Source: Pseudomonas svalbardensis (lineage in GTDB: Bacteria; Pseudomonadota; Gammaproteobacteria; Pseudomonadales; Pseudomonadaceae). Taken from it: a stretch of DNA of 64,000 nucleotides. The first letter of the stretch is position 1. Every line of letters begins with the position of its first letter. The position numbers were made by a program, and so were the translations under genes. A model generated the notes under the pieces. That model searched no databases, had not been told where the DNA came from, and saw nothing but the letters and a program-made list of their open reading frames with translations. Positions 32,701 through 39,086 of this stretch are shown here, piece by piece. The DNA lies in the NCBI RefSeq assembly GCF_030053115.1, contig NZ_CP125619.1, positions 125,001-189,000 of the forward strand. Direction: 5' to 3'.

Positions 32701-35175
32701 CACGCTGCCAGTCACCGGGGCATCTTCCAGACCCGAGACCGTTTCGCTGGCATCGGTGAAGCTGTCGTCGACCGGGGTGACGCTGATGTTCAGGGTCGAG
32801 GTGACGTCAGTACCCGAACCGTCGGTGACGGTGTAGCTGACGCTCGGCACCGTGCCGTTGTAGTTGGCCGCCGGAGTAAAGGTGTAGACGCCATTGGCGG
32901 CAAGCACCAGGGTGCCGACATTGGCGATAGTCGCCGTGCTGCCGGCGGCGTAGGTGGTTTCGCCGATGGTGAAGTTGAGCACACTCACGGGGCCGTCGAC
33001 ACTGTTGGTGCCGGTGAGGACGCTGCCGGTGACTGGGGCGTCTTCGCTGGTGGTCACGGTTTCGCTGATGTCGGTGAAGCTGTCGTCGACCGGGGTGACG
33101 CTGATGTTCAGGGTCGAGGTGACGTTGCTGCCCGAACCGTCGGTGACCGTGTAGCTGACGTTCGGCACCGTACCGTTGTAGTTGGTTGCCGGAGTGAAGG
33201 TGTAGGCGCCGTTCGCTCCGATCACCAGAGTACCAACGTTGGCGAGGGTCGCGGTTTCACCGGCCTGGTACTGGGTACCGCCAACCGTGAAGTTGAGCAC
33301 ACTGACCGGACCATCGACGCTCGAGGTCCCCGCCAGCACGCTGCCGGTCACCGGGGCGTCTTCGCTGGTGGTCACGGTTTCGCTGGCATCGATGAAGATG
33401 TCATCGACCGGGGTGACGCTGATGTTCAGGGTCGAGGTGACATCAGTACCGGAACCGTCGGTGACGGTATAGCTGACCGTTGGCACGCTGCCGTTGTAGT
33501 TGGTCGCCGGAGTGAAGGTGTACGCCCCGTTCGCTCCGATCACCAGAGTGCCAACGTTGGCGAGGGTCGCAGTTTCACCGGCCTGGTACTGGGTACCGCC
33601 AACCGTGAAGTTGAGCACGCTGACCGGACCATCAACGCTCGAGGTACCGGCGAGCACGCTGCCGGTCACCGGGGCGTCCTCGCTGGTGGTCACGGTTTCG
33701 CTGATGTCGGTGAAGCTGTCGTCGACCGGGGTGACGCTGATGTTCAGGGTCGAAGTGACATTGCTGCCCGAACCGTCGGTGACCGTGTAGCTGACGCTCG
33801 GCACCGTACCGTTGTAGTTGGTCGCCGGGGTGAAGGTGTAAGCGCCGTTCGCTCCGATGACCAGAGTGCCGACGTTGGCGAGGGTCGCGGTACTACCGGC
33901 GGCGTAGGTGGTTTCGCCGATGGTGAAGTTGAGCACGCTGACCGGGCCGTCGACGCTCGAGGTGCTGGCGAGGACGCTGCCGGTGACTGGGGCATCTTCG
34001 CTGGTGGTCACGGTTTCGCTGATGTCGGTGAAGCTGTCGTCGACCGGGGTGACGCTGATGTTCAGGGTCGAGGTGACGTCAGTACCGGAGCCGTCGGTGA
34101 CGGTATAACTGACCGTCGGCACCGTGCCGTTGTAGTTGGCCGCCGGGGTAAAGGTGTAGGCGCCATCGGCCGCAATGACCAGGGTGCCGACGTTGGCAAT
34201 GGTGGCGGTCTGGCCGGCTGTGAAGGTGGCATTGACGCCGGCGATGGTAAAGGTGGCCACGCTCAGGACGTTGTCGACGTCGCTGTCGTTACTCAGCACG
34301 TTGCCGATCGCAGGGGTGTCTTCTGCAATGGTTTGGGTGTCTGCAGTCAAAACGCTCGGATCATCGACCGCCGTCACGGTGAGATCCAGCGTGCTGGTCA
34401 AGCCGGTGTTGGTGGTGTACGTGACTTGCGGTACGGCGCCGTTGTAGTTGGTGTCCGGAGTAAAGGTGTAGTTGCCATTGGTGCCGATGGTCAACGTACC
34501 GACGCCGACGATGGTCGCCGTCTGGCCTGCGGTGAAACTGCCGGCCATGCCGGCGACGGTGAAGCTGGTGATGCTCAGAGGCGTGTCGGCATCGCTATCG
34601 TTGTTCAGTACGTTGCCGGTCGCGACGCTGTCTTCGGCCTGTGTGCCAGTATCAGCGGTCAGTACGCCCGGAGCGTTGGTGGCCGTGGTGTTCTGATTGC
34701 CAATATCGAACGTGGTGGTTGTGGCAGTGGAATCAGGACCGTCGGTTGGGAAACCAATGGTCGGGTCCACCCGGCCAGCGGTTGCATCCAGCATCACGAA
34801 GCTGTGGCCGCTACCTGCCGCGCCGCCTGTGCCGGCAGCCGTCGGGCCGGCCGCAGTGGCTTCAAGATCGGTGGTCGGGTCGGCACCGGCAACGATGGCT
34901 TGCTGCAGCTCTTCAACCGATGGCGCGGCTTGTGCAGTGGCTTGTGCAAGGTCGGTGCTGGAATCCGGATCGCTGCCGCTCCACTGAGTGTCGCGGCCCA
35001 GGTCCAGGGCCCGGCCGTCAGCCAGTTCAAGCGTAACGGCGCCCGCTGCGCCAGTGTCTACCTGATCGCCCACAAACAACCGATCGCCTTCAACGAGTAC
35101 GCGGCGCACGCCCTCTGGGGACACAGCGAAAACCTGACCGACAATGCTTTTGACGATGGCCACAACACTGCTCAT
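20737..35175 (-). CDS. lapA: LapA, giant repeat-rich surface adhesin
   Basis: A 4,812-residue RTX adhesin secreted by LapEBC. Residues 1 to about 105 form the N-terminal retention module (VVAIVKSIVGQVFAVSPEGV) that plugs LapE. TAAG cleavage motifs for LapG lie at 107-110 and 112-115. Two divergent VCBS-like repeats precede 21 near-identical 106-residue repeats. A linker region follows with a jelly-roll-like insert (about residues 2825-2990), then 8 more repeats of a second subtype. A von Willebrand A domain has the MIDAS motif DSSGS (about residue 4303) and ITDGKP. RTX nonapeptides (GGxGNDxLxG, about 4589 and 4647-4706) and the C-terminal type I secretion signal end the protein. Pf0-1 LapA is of similar design and about 5,200 residues. 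ATG 35175 has GGAGAG 8 nt upstream. Repeat number is prone to assembly error. Confidence 0.97.
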   Translation of the reverse strand: MSSVVAIVKSIVGQVFAVSPEGVRRVLVEGDRLFVGDQVDTGAAGAVTLELADGRALDLGRDTQWSGSDPDSSTDLAQATAQAAPSVEELQQAIVAGADPTTDLEATAAGPTAAGTGGAAGSGHSFVMLDATAGRVDPTIGFPTDGPDSTATTTTFDIGNQNTTATNAPGVLTADTGTQAEDSVATGNVLNNDSDADTPLSITSFTVAGMAGSFTAGQTATIVGVGTLTIGTNGNYTFTPDTNYNGAVPQVTYTTNTGLTSTLDLTVTAVDDPSVLTADTQTIAEDTPAIGNVLSNDSDVDNVLSVATFTIAGVNATFTAGQTATIANVGTLVIAADGAYTFTPAANYNGTVPTVSYTVTDGSGTDVTSTLNISVTPVDDSFTDISETVTTSEDAPVTGSVLASTSSVDGPVSVLNFTIGETTYAAGSTATLANVGTLVIGANGAYTFTPATNYNGTVPSVSYTVTDGSGSNVTSTLNISVTPVDDSFTDISETVTTSEDAPVTGSVLAGTSSVDGPVSVLNFTVGGTQYQAGETATLANVGTLVIGANGAYTFTPATNYNGSVPTVSYTVTDGSGTDVTSTLNISVTPVDDIFIDASETVTTSEDAPVTGSVLAGTSSVDGPVSVLNFTVGGTQYQAGETATLANVGTLVIGANGAYTFTPATNYNGTVPNVSYTVTDGSGSNVTSTLNISVTPVDDSFTDISETVTTSEDAPVTGSVLTGTNSVDGPVSVLNFTIGETTYAAGSTATIANVGTLVLAANGVYTFTPAANYNGTVPSVSYTVTDGSGTDVTSTLNISVTPVDDSFTDASETVSGLEDAPVTGSVLAGTSSVDGPVSVLNFTIGETSYAAGSTATIANVGTLVIGTNGAYTFTPAVNYNGTVPSVSYTVTDGSGTDVTSTLNISVTPVDDSFIDASETVSGLEDAPVTGSVLAGTSSVDGPVSVLNFTIDGTTYAAGSTATIANIGTLVLAANGVYTFTPATNYNGSVPTVSYTVTDGSGTDVTSTLNISVTPVDDSFIDASETVTTSEDAPVTGSVLTGTSSVDGPVSVLNFTVGGTQYQAGETATLANVGTLVIGANGAYTFTPATNYNGTVPNVSYTVTDGSGSNVTSTLNISVTPVDDSFTDISETVTTSEDAPVTGSLLAGTSSVDGPVSVLNFTVGGTQYQAGETATLANVGTLVIGANGAYTFTPATNYNGTVPSVSYTVTDGSGSNVTSTLNISVTPVDDSFTDASETVSGLEDAPVTGSVLTGTSSVDGPVSVLNFTIGETTYAAGSTATIANIGTLVLAANGAYTFTPAANYNGAVPTVSYTVTDGSGSDVTSTLNISVTPVDDSFTDASETVTTSEDATVTGSVLSGTSSVDGPVSVLNFTIDGTTYAAGSTATIANVGTLVIGTNGAYTFTPAVNYNGTVPSVSYTVTDGSGTDVTSTLNISVTPVDDSFTDASETVSGLEDAPVTGSVLTGTSSVDGPVSVLNFTIGETTYAAGSTATLANVGTLVIGANGAYTFTPAANYNGSVPTVSYTVTDGSGSDVTSTLNISVTPVDDSFTDISETVTTSEDAPVTGSVLTGTSSVDGPVSVLNFTIGETTYAAGSTATLANVGTLVLAANGVYTFTPATNYNGSVPTVSYTVTDGSGTDVTSTLNISVTPVDDSFTDISETVTTSEDAPVTGSVLTGTNSVDGPVSVLNFTVGGTQYQAGETATLANVGTLVLAANGVYTFTPATNYNGSVPTVSYTVTDGSGTDVTSTLNISVTPVDDSFTDASETVSGLEDAPVTGSVLAGTSSVDGPVSVLNFTIGETTYTAGSTATIANVGTLVLAANGAYTFTPAANYNGSVPSVSYTVTDGSGSNVTSTLNISVTPVDDSFTDASETVTTSEDAPVTGSVLAGTNSVDGPVSVLNFTVGGTQYQAGETATLANVGTLVLAANGVYTFTPATNYNGSVPTVSYTVTDGSGTDVTSTLNISVTPVDDSFTDASETVSGLEDAPVTGSVLAGTSSVDGPVSVLNFTIGETTYTAGSTATIANVGTLVLAANGAYTFTPAANYNGSVPSVSYTVTDGSGSNVTSTLNISVTPVDDSFTDTSETVSGLEDAPVTGSVLAGTSSVDGPVSVLNFTIGETTYTAGSTATIANVGTLVLAANGAYTFTPAANYNGSVPSVSYTVTDGSGSNVTSTLNISVTPVDDSFTDASETVTTSEDAPVTGSVLAGTNSVDGPVSVLNFTIGETTYTAGSTATIANVGTLVLAANGAYTFTPATNYNGSVPSVSYTVTDGSGTDVTSTLNISVTPVDDSFTDASETVTTSEDAPVTGSVLAGTSSVDGPVSVLNFTVGGTQYQAGETATLANVGTLVLAANGAYTFTPATNYNGSVPTVSYTVTDGSGSNVTSTLNISVTLVDDSFTDASETVTTSEDAPVTGSVLAGTSSVDGPVSVLNFTIGETTYAAGSTATIANVGTLVLAANGAYTFTPAANYNGSVPSVSYTVTDGSGTDVTSTLNISVTPVDDSFIDASETVTTSEDAPVTGSLLTGTNSVDGPVSVLNFTIGETTYAAGSTATITNVGTLVIGANGAYTFTPATNYNGTVPTVNYTVTDGSGSNVISTLNINVTPVNDPSVLAADTNTVDEDHVATGNVLGNDSDVDNALSVATFTVQGVTGSFTAGQVTTIAGVGTVTIAANGDYSFTPTANWNGTAPQISYTTNTNSISTLNITVNSVNDAPTVSTTSATGNEDQLIAVQLGGNDVDGSVDHFNLTSLPANGVFYADAAGTIALTASSVISATANGATVYFKPTGDWSGTTHFTYNSTDNQGMPSASSATGTIVVAPVTDTPSLSLTGGGMIVSTDFQEVALNSGHGDVNVSKLGNGVWHTDNRGGMVEIGKASVYGAGANNQVIELERNTGDASNLYTTIDAKAGSTYNVSFDYAPRAGVDNSLINVYWGGQLIGTLNTSTPGMQHYSFDIPVTADGNQKLEFRAGDSNSLGGLLDNINVSQVLNSGLEDHAILLSTIQAHTNDVDGSETLTLTLNGLPAGSKLTDGTHTFNAADGSTSVDITGWNLSTLKLTPPTNFNGDIPLTVTATAKDGDAPSASTSLPLVVHVTAVNDASVLQVDKITVNEDHNAAGNVLTNDHDVDNALSVSSFSVTGVNGSFTAGQTATITGVGTLIIASNGDYTFKPAADWNGNVPQVTYTTNTGSSSALNISVTPVNDNFTDASETVSTLEDTVATGNVLSGTSSVDGPVSVVNFTIGATTYAAGATATITNVGTLVIGANGAYTFTPAANYNGTVPSVSYTVTDGSGSNVTSTLNISVTPVDDSFTDANESISSAEDTLATGNVLTGTSSVDGPVSVLNFTIGATTYAAGSTATITNVGTLVLAANGAYTFTPAANYNGTVPTVSYTVTDGSGSNDTSTLNISVTPVDDSFTDASETVTVNEDTVATGNVLSGTSSVDGPVSVLNFTVGATTYVAGATATITNVGTLVLAANGAYTFTPAANYNGSVPTVSYTVTDGSGTNDTSTLNISVTPVDDRFTDANETVSTLEDTVISGSVLTGTSSVDGTVSVLNFTVGATTYVAGATATIANVGTLVIGANGAYTFTPAANYNGSVPSVSYTVTDGSGSNDTSTLNISVTPVDDSFTDVSETVTTNEDTSAIGNVLSGTSSVDGPVSVVNFTIGATTYAAGNTATIANVGTLVLAANGAYTFTPVANYNGTVPTVSYTVTDGSGSNDTSTLNISVTPVDDSFTDVSETVTVNEDTSAIGNVLTGTSSVDGAVSVVNFTIGATTYAAGSTATIANVGTLVIGANGAYTFTPAANYNGSVPSVSYTVTDGSGSNDTSTLNISVTPVDDSFTDVSETVTVNEDTVATGNVLSGTSSVDGPVSVVNFTIGATTYAAGSTATIANVGTLVLAANGAYTFTPVANYNGTVPTVSYTVTDGSGSNDTSTLNISVTPVDDSFTDVSETVTVNEDNSAIGNVLTGTSSVDGAVSVVNFTIGATTYAAGATATIANVGTLVIGANGSYTFTPVANYNGTVPTVSYTVTDGSGSNDTSTLNISVTPVNDPSVLTADINTALEDKIATGNVLTNDRDVDNVLSVSKFTVGGTEYTAGGTATIANVGKLTLGANGDYSFTPANNWSGKVPTVTYTTSTGSSTTLDISVTAVADTPIVTATTTQMAENSSIALGLKVTSPDTDGSETQTITTIGGIPAGATLTDGTHTFTGTTGNAVVNLSGWDVSKLSYTPAPYATGTNTLTVTAVSTESQGDSASSSIQIPITINPAVYNSVTATAANDNVVGTGGNDIMVADIGGLTVVPGTNYNIAFMVDSSGSMSDASVKSAKDSLTSVFNTLKQSMGGNSGTVNIFLVDFDTQINKSVSVNLNDPNALILLKAVLDSMASGGGTNYEDVFKTTANWFQSADAMANTGAKNLTYFITDGKPTYYQSGEQTNPTLFGNVNLDDVITTTNYKLGQSYSGYLDSTHYLTIDNSGTVTLQTYKSSWGGYWSSSELGTLHAEGNGTYELSYRDGNGSSTGSNAIDNSTDSFALLGKVSTVEAIGINKDVTLADLKPYDSDKTPQTNIDPKDLANSIIGHTEATMPGADTVNGGDGNDILFGDLVSFNGVAGEGYQAIQAFVAKETGVDVSKVTTSNVHQFITEHYTAFDVSGAHDGNDSLLGGAGNDILFGQGGNDLLDGGKGNDILLGGSGNDSLMGGKGNDILIGGSGADTFVWKAGDTGSDVIKDFKASEGDRIDLRDLLQGETGSTIDNFLKITTVDGVSSLQVSSAGKFNGADAAAAAPDVTIKLEGNNWSSANINSLIAGSDPTIKIDHNNS
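23038..25581 (-). repeat. lapA repeat block 2: eight 318-bp repeats
   Basis: Eight in-frame 318-bp units, exactly 2,544 bp, run from the residue pair NF (NFTDASETVS) to the D before PSVLTADINT. This subtype reads EDTVATGNVL or EDTSAIGNVL and GATTYAAG, unlike block 1 (EDAPVTGSVL, GETTYAAG). All eight keep the frame and the SVDG core. Confidence 0.93.
27358..34035 (-). repeat. lapA repeat block 1: twenty-one 318-bp repeats
   Basis: Twenty-one in-frame 318-bp units, exactly 6,678 bp. Each starts SF[TI]D.SETV, passes EDAPVTGS and SSVDGPVSVLNFT, and ends TLNISVTPVDD. Variants differ mainly in two cassettes: TTSEDA versus SGLEDA, and the strand IGETTYAAGSTA versus VGGTQYQAGETA. These are mixed along the array as if shuffled by recombination. 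Confidence 0.94.
34831..34857 (-). other. LapG cleavage region of LapA with two TAAG motifs
   Basis: Residues 107-115 read TAAGPTAAG. In Pf0-1 LapG cuts within a TAAG motif at this position, so the first motif matches by place and the second is an extra copy five residues on. Both are flanked by small flexible residues. Confidence 0.8.
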
Positions 35176-35534
35176 TGAAGACTCTCCGGGTGCCGCATTC
35201 AGTTGACTTCCATGGACTTGACGGCGTGTTTGCCAAACCAGTCTGGACGTACTTTCAAGGTATTAGAGGTGCAACTTTGACGCGGTTATTCGTCAACAAA
35301 TTGGCTATATTCTTTCGCTATAAACTTTATGCCAAACTATTGACCTTGCGCATGTCATCCTAAACAATCGCCCCCGTAATGTCACATTGATATTTCGGCG
35401 CCGACCGCTCTCGCAGAGTGTGATTCAGTTCCAACATTCAACTTTCCGACATACGGTCATTCCAGTTGTCATCACCCGATGCAGCGGCACGTTCTGCAGT
35501 GATTCAAGACAAGCAATTCCGGGAAATTCCAAAA
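35176..35534. promoter_or_regulatory. Divergent lapA / lapEBC intergenic region
   Basis: About 359 bp between the lapA and lapE starts, rich in A/T around 35280-35345. A weak plus-strand promoter candidate is TTGACC at 35340-35345 with TAAACA at 35361-35366, spacing 15, so not ideal. No clear FleQ or other operator could be read by eye. A TTG start at 35466 would extend lapE into this region but has no ribosome-binding site. Confidence 0.4.
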
Positions 35535-36887
35535 ATGCGTTTGCACATGCTCAAGGCTTTACCCTTCGCCGTAGCCGCCAGTTTTGTTCAGGCGCAGACC
35601 CTTCCGGAAGCCATGCAACAGGCACTGGATGTCCATCCGGAAATCCAGGCAGGCGTTAACAGTCGATTGGCCGCGGATTATCAGTTAAAGGCAGCAAAAG
35701 GTGGATACCTCCCACGGGTCGATCTGCTGGGCGGTTATGGTCGCGAAGGCACTGACAGCGTCACCACGCGTGCCGCCGGCAACAACAATCACTGGGAAAC
35801 CCTGAATCGCAGCGAGTCGAGTGTGCGGTTGTCGCAAATGGTTTTTGACGGTTTTGCGACGTCGAGTGAAGTGGGGCGTCAACAAGCCACCGTTAACTCC
35901 CGCGCTTATTCTTTGCTGGGCACGTCCGAACGCACCGCGCTCACCGTCGCGCAGGTGTATCTCGATGTACTGACCCGCCGTGAGTTCGTGCGCCTGGCGA
36001 CCGACAACCTGAAGAGCCACGAACGGATTTTCGACCAGATCAAACTGCGCACCCAGCGCGGCGTGGGCAGCGGCGCCGACCTCGACCAGGCCGAAGCGCG
36101 CATGGCTCAGGCCCGCAACAACCTGATCACCGAGCAAACCAACCTGGCTGACGCCGAGACCAACTTCCTCAGCGCCGTTGGCCAGATGCCCGATCAGCTG
36201 GAGCGTCCTTCCGACTTCATGGCGCTGTTGCCGGCCAACCTGAATGAAGCCCGGGCGCAGATGCTGGAAAACAGCCCGACCCTGCGTTCCGCCGAGTCTG
36301 ACATTGCCGCTGCCGAGAAACAGTACGCAGCCGCCAAGTCGAGCTTCTACCCGCGCTTCGATGCCGAATTGGGTCGCAGTGCCGACAATGATCTCGACGG
36401 CCAGAACGGTCACAGCAATGAATGGCAGGCCATGTTGCGCATGCGCTTCAATCTGTATGCCGGTGGCAGCAACAAGGCTGATCTGGAAGCTAAGTCCTAC
36501 CTGTCCAACCAGGCACTGGATATTCGCAACAACGCCTTGCGCGTGTTGAACGAAGAGCTGGGTCTGGCCTGGAATGCCTTGAACAACGCCAATGCCCAAG
36601 TGCCGATCGCCCAGCAATATGTCGATCACAGCACCCGCGTGCGCACCGCCTATCAGAAGCAGTTCGGTCTCGGCGAGCGCACTTTGCTCGACCTGCTCGA
36701 CAGTGAAAACGAGCTGTTCTCGGCTTCTCGTCGCCTGGCGGAGATCAAGAACATTCAGTTATTTACTCAGTACCGAATCAAGGCGACCATGGGCGAGTTG
36801 CTCAAGAGCCAGGGAGTGGTCGCACCGTTGGCATCCGTTGTGCAAAACGACGTGAAGCCTAAGGTTCAACTGCCCGGGATGAATTGA
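35535..36887 (+). CDS. lapE: LapE, TolC-like outer-membrane channel of the LapA secretion system
   Basis: A 450-residue outer-membrane efflux protein of the TolC family: a short signal sequence (MLKALPFAVAASFVQAQ) and then two repeats of the coiled-coil/strand pattern (TLPEAMQQALDVHPEIQ near the start; GVGSGADLDQAEARMAQARNNL; the second repeat near ENSPTLRSAESDIAAAEKQY). LapE exports LapA and retains the folded N-terminal plug of uncleaved LapA, so it also serves as the surface anchor. It is first in the lapEBC operon, 42 bp before lapB, and divergent from lapA. ATG 35535 is chosen because it gives a plausible signal peptide. Confidence 0.94.
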   Translation: MRLHMLKALPFAVAASFVQAQTLPEAMQQALDVHPEIQAGVNSRLAADYQLKAAKGGYLPRVDLLGGYGREGTDSVTTRAAGNNNHWETLNRSESSVRLSQMVFDGFATSSEVGRQQATVNSRAYSLLGTSERTALTVAQVYLDVLTRREFVRLATDNLKSHERIFDQIKLRTQRGVGSGADLDQAEARMAQARNNLITEQTNLADAETNFLSAVGQMPDQLERPSDFMALLPANLNEARAQMLENSPTLRSAESDIAAAEKQYAAAKSSFYPRFDAELGRSADNDLDGQNGHSNEWQAMLRMRFNLYAGGSNKADLEAKSYLSNQALDIRNNALRVLNEELGLAWNALNNANAQVPIAQQYVDHSTRVRTAYQKQFGLGERTLLDLLDSENELFSASRRLAEIKNIQLFTQYRIKATMGELLKSQGVVAPLASVVQNDVKPKVQLPGMN

Positions 36888-36929
36888 GCAGAACCTTCAT
36901 TGTTCAATTGTTAGCCAAGAGTGCCGAGC

Positions 36930-39086
36930 GTGGAATCAGAAGTCAGTCGAGTTCAACTCATTCATGATCCACGCGCGCTGCACGACGATCCATTACTGGA
37001 CGGCTTGCTGGCTCTTTGCACCCTGCATCAGAAACCGGCCAGCGCCGCGATGTTGACCACCGGCCTGCCGTTGCCCAAGCAGCGCCTGAGTGTTGAACTG
37101 CTGCCCCGCGCGGCCGCTCGTGCCGGCCTGCAAGGGCGGGTGCTGGTACGCAAGCTGGAGCAGATTCCGGCGATTGCCATGCCGGCGCTGTTGCTGCTCA
37201 AGGATGGTCGCAGTGCCGTCCTGCTTGGCTGGCAAGGTGACGACCAGGCGCGCCTGCTGATCAGTGAAAGCGACGGTGGCGAAAGTGTCGTCAGCCGCGA
37301 ACTGCTGGCCGATGACTACACCGGCAAAGTGTTCTTCGCTCAACCCCAGCATAAATACGACGTCAATCACGGCACGCTGATCCCGCGCGCGCGCTCGTGG
37401 TTCCGCGACACCCTCAAGCGCTCGCGCTGGCTGTACGCCGACGCCATCGCCGCCAGTTTCCTGATCAACGTCATTGCCATGGCCGCTCCGCTGTTCGTGA
37501 TGAACGTCTACGACCGCGTCGTGCCGAACCAGGCCGAATCCACCCTGTGGGTGTTGGCCATCGGCATCACCGGGGCGTACCTGTTCGACCTGATCCTCAA
37601 GAGCCTGCGCAGCCTCTGCCTGGACCTGGCCGGGAAGAAAACCGACCTGATCATCTCGGCCACGTTGTTCGAGCGCATCGTCGGCATGGCCATGAAGTAC
37701 CGTCCCGCACGGGTCGGCAGCTTCGCCCAGAACATCCATGAGTTTCAGAGCCTGCGGGACTTCCTTGCTTCGCTGACCCTCACCAGCCTGATCGACCTGC
37801 CGTTTACGTTGCTCATCTTCATGGTCATCGCGATTCTCGGCGGGCATCTGGTGTGGATTCCGGTGCTAGCGTTCCCGATTGCCCTGCTGATCGGCTATGC
37901 CTTGCAGAAGCCACTGGTGGCGACCATGGAGCGAACCATGGCGCTGGGCGCCGAGCGGCAGTCGAGCCTGATCGAAACCCTCGCTGGCCTCGATGCAGTG
38001 AAGGTCAACAACGCCGAAAGCGAACGCCAGTATCAGTGGGAGCAGACCATCGGCACCCTCAGCCGCCTCGAGCTGCGGGTGAAAATGCTCTCCGGTCTGG
38101 CGATGAACATCACCTTGCTGATCCAGCAACTGGCCGGGGTGATCATGATCGTCTTCGGCGTGTACCAGATCATCGACGGTCACCTGAGCATGGGCGGCTT
38201 GATCGCCTGCTACATGCTCAGCGGCCGCGCGCTCAGCCCGCTGGCCTCGCTGTCTGGTCTGCTGACGCGCTACCAGCAAGCGCGGGTGACCATGACTTCG
38301 GTCGATCAGATGATGGAGCTGCCGCAAGAGCGTAACTTCGAGGAACGCCCACTGAGCCGCAAGGTGCTGCAAGGCGCCATCGAATGCCGGCAGATGAACT
38401 TCACCTACCCGAACCAACAGAACGCGGCGCTGAAGAACATCAACCTGATCATCAAGCCTGGCGAGAAGATCGGCATCATCGGTCGCAGCGGCTCGGGGAA
38501 AAGCTCCCTGGCCAAACTGCTCGTAGGCCTCTACCAGCCGGACGATGGCGCCCTGTTGGTGGATGGCGTCGATATCCGTCAGATCGACGTCAGCGAATTG
38601 CGCCACAACATTGGCTACGTGGCCCAGGACATCCAGCTGCTGGCCGGCACGCTGCGCGACAACCTCGTGTCGGGCGCGCGTTATGTCGAAGACGAAATGG
38701 TGCTGCAAGCTGCCGAGTTGGCCGGCGTCCACGAATTCGTCCGTCTGCACCCGCAAGGTTATGAGCTACAAGTCGGCGAGCGTGGGCAGAACCTGTCTGG
38801 CGGTCAGCGCCAGAACGTTGCCCTGGCCCGTGCGTTGTTGCTCAACCCGCCGATCTTGCTGCTCGACGAACCGACCAGCGCCATGGACAACACCGGTGAA
38901 GAACGTCTCAAGCAACGCCTCGTGGCGGTGGTTGAAAACAAAACCGTGGTGCTGGTGACGCACCGGGCTTCGCTGTTGTCGCTGGTGGATCGGCTGATCG
39001 TCATCGACCGCGGGCAGATTATCGCCGACGGCCCGAAAGCCGCCGTGATGGAAGCGTTGAAGAAGGGGCAGATCAGTGTTGCTTAA
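36930..39086 (+). CDS. lapB: LapB, type I secretion ABC transporter for LapA
   Basis: A 718-residue half-transporter. Residues 1 to about 130 form a C39-peptidase-like domain without an evident catalytic Cys motif, as expected for transporters of RTX adhesins that bind but do not cut their substrate. Six membrane helices lie at about 165-430. The nucleotide-binding domain has Walker A GRSGSGKSS, signature LSGGQRQ, Walker B ILLLDEP and the switch His in LVTHRAS. GTG 36930 (VESEVSRVQL) is chosen because AAGAG lies about 9 nt upstream; GTG 36921 in the same frame would add three residues. Confidence 0.94.
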   Translation: MESEVSRVQLIHDPRALHDDPLLDGLLALCTLHQKPASAAMLTTGLPLPKQRLSVELLPRAAARAGLQGRVLVRKLEQIPAIAMPALLLLKDGRSAVLLGWQGDDQARLLISESDGGESVVSRELLADDYTGKVFFAQPQHKYDVNHGTLIPRARSWFRDTLKRSRWLYADAIAASFLINVIAMAAPLFVMNVYDRVVPNQAESTLWVLAIGITGAYLFDLILKSLRSLCLDLAGKKTDLIISATLFERIVGMAMKYRPARVGSFAQNIHEFQSLRDFLASLTLTSLIDLPFTLLIFMVIAILGGHLVWIPVLAFPIALLIGYALQKPLVATMERTMALGAERQSSLIETLAGLDAVKVNNAESERQYQWEQTIGTLSRLELRVKMLSGLAMNITLLIQQLAGVIMIVFGVYQIIDGHLSMGGLIACYMLSGRALSPLASLSGLLTRYQQARVTMTSVDQMMELPQERNFEERPLSRKVLQGAIECRQMNFTYPNQQNAALKNINLIIKPGEKIGIIGRSGSGKSSLAKLLVGLYQPDDGALLVDGVDIRQIDVSELRHNIGYVAQDIQLLAGTLRDNLVSGARYVEDEMVLQAAELAGVHEFVRLHPQGYELQVGERGQNLSGGQRQNVALARALLLNPPILLLDEPTSAMDNTGEERLKQRLVAVVENKTVVLVTHRASLLSLVDRLIVIDRGQIIADGPKAAVMEALKKGQISVA

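Noticed and set aside
20749..34900. Regular 318-bp spaced repeats as a possible CRISPR or satellite array
   Set aside because: The repeats are long, directly adjacent without unique spacers, in frame and protein-coding; they are adhesin domains.
26800..35178. An 8.4-kb open frame (2,792 codons) antisense to lapA
   Set aside because: It is produced by the repeat array: the 318-bp period keeps any stop-free frame open in every unit. The translation is a low-complexity G/A/D/R/V repeat without a start signal or any family, whereas the lapA strand shows all known LapA domains.
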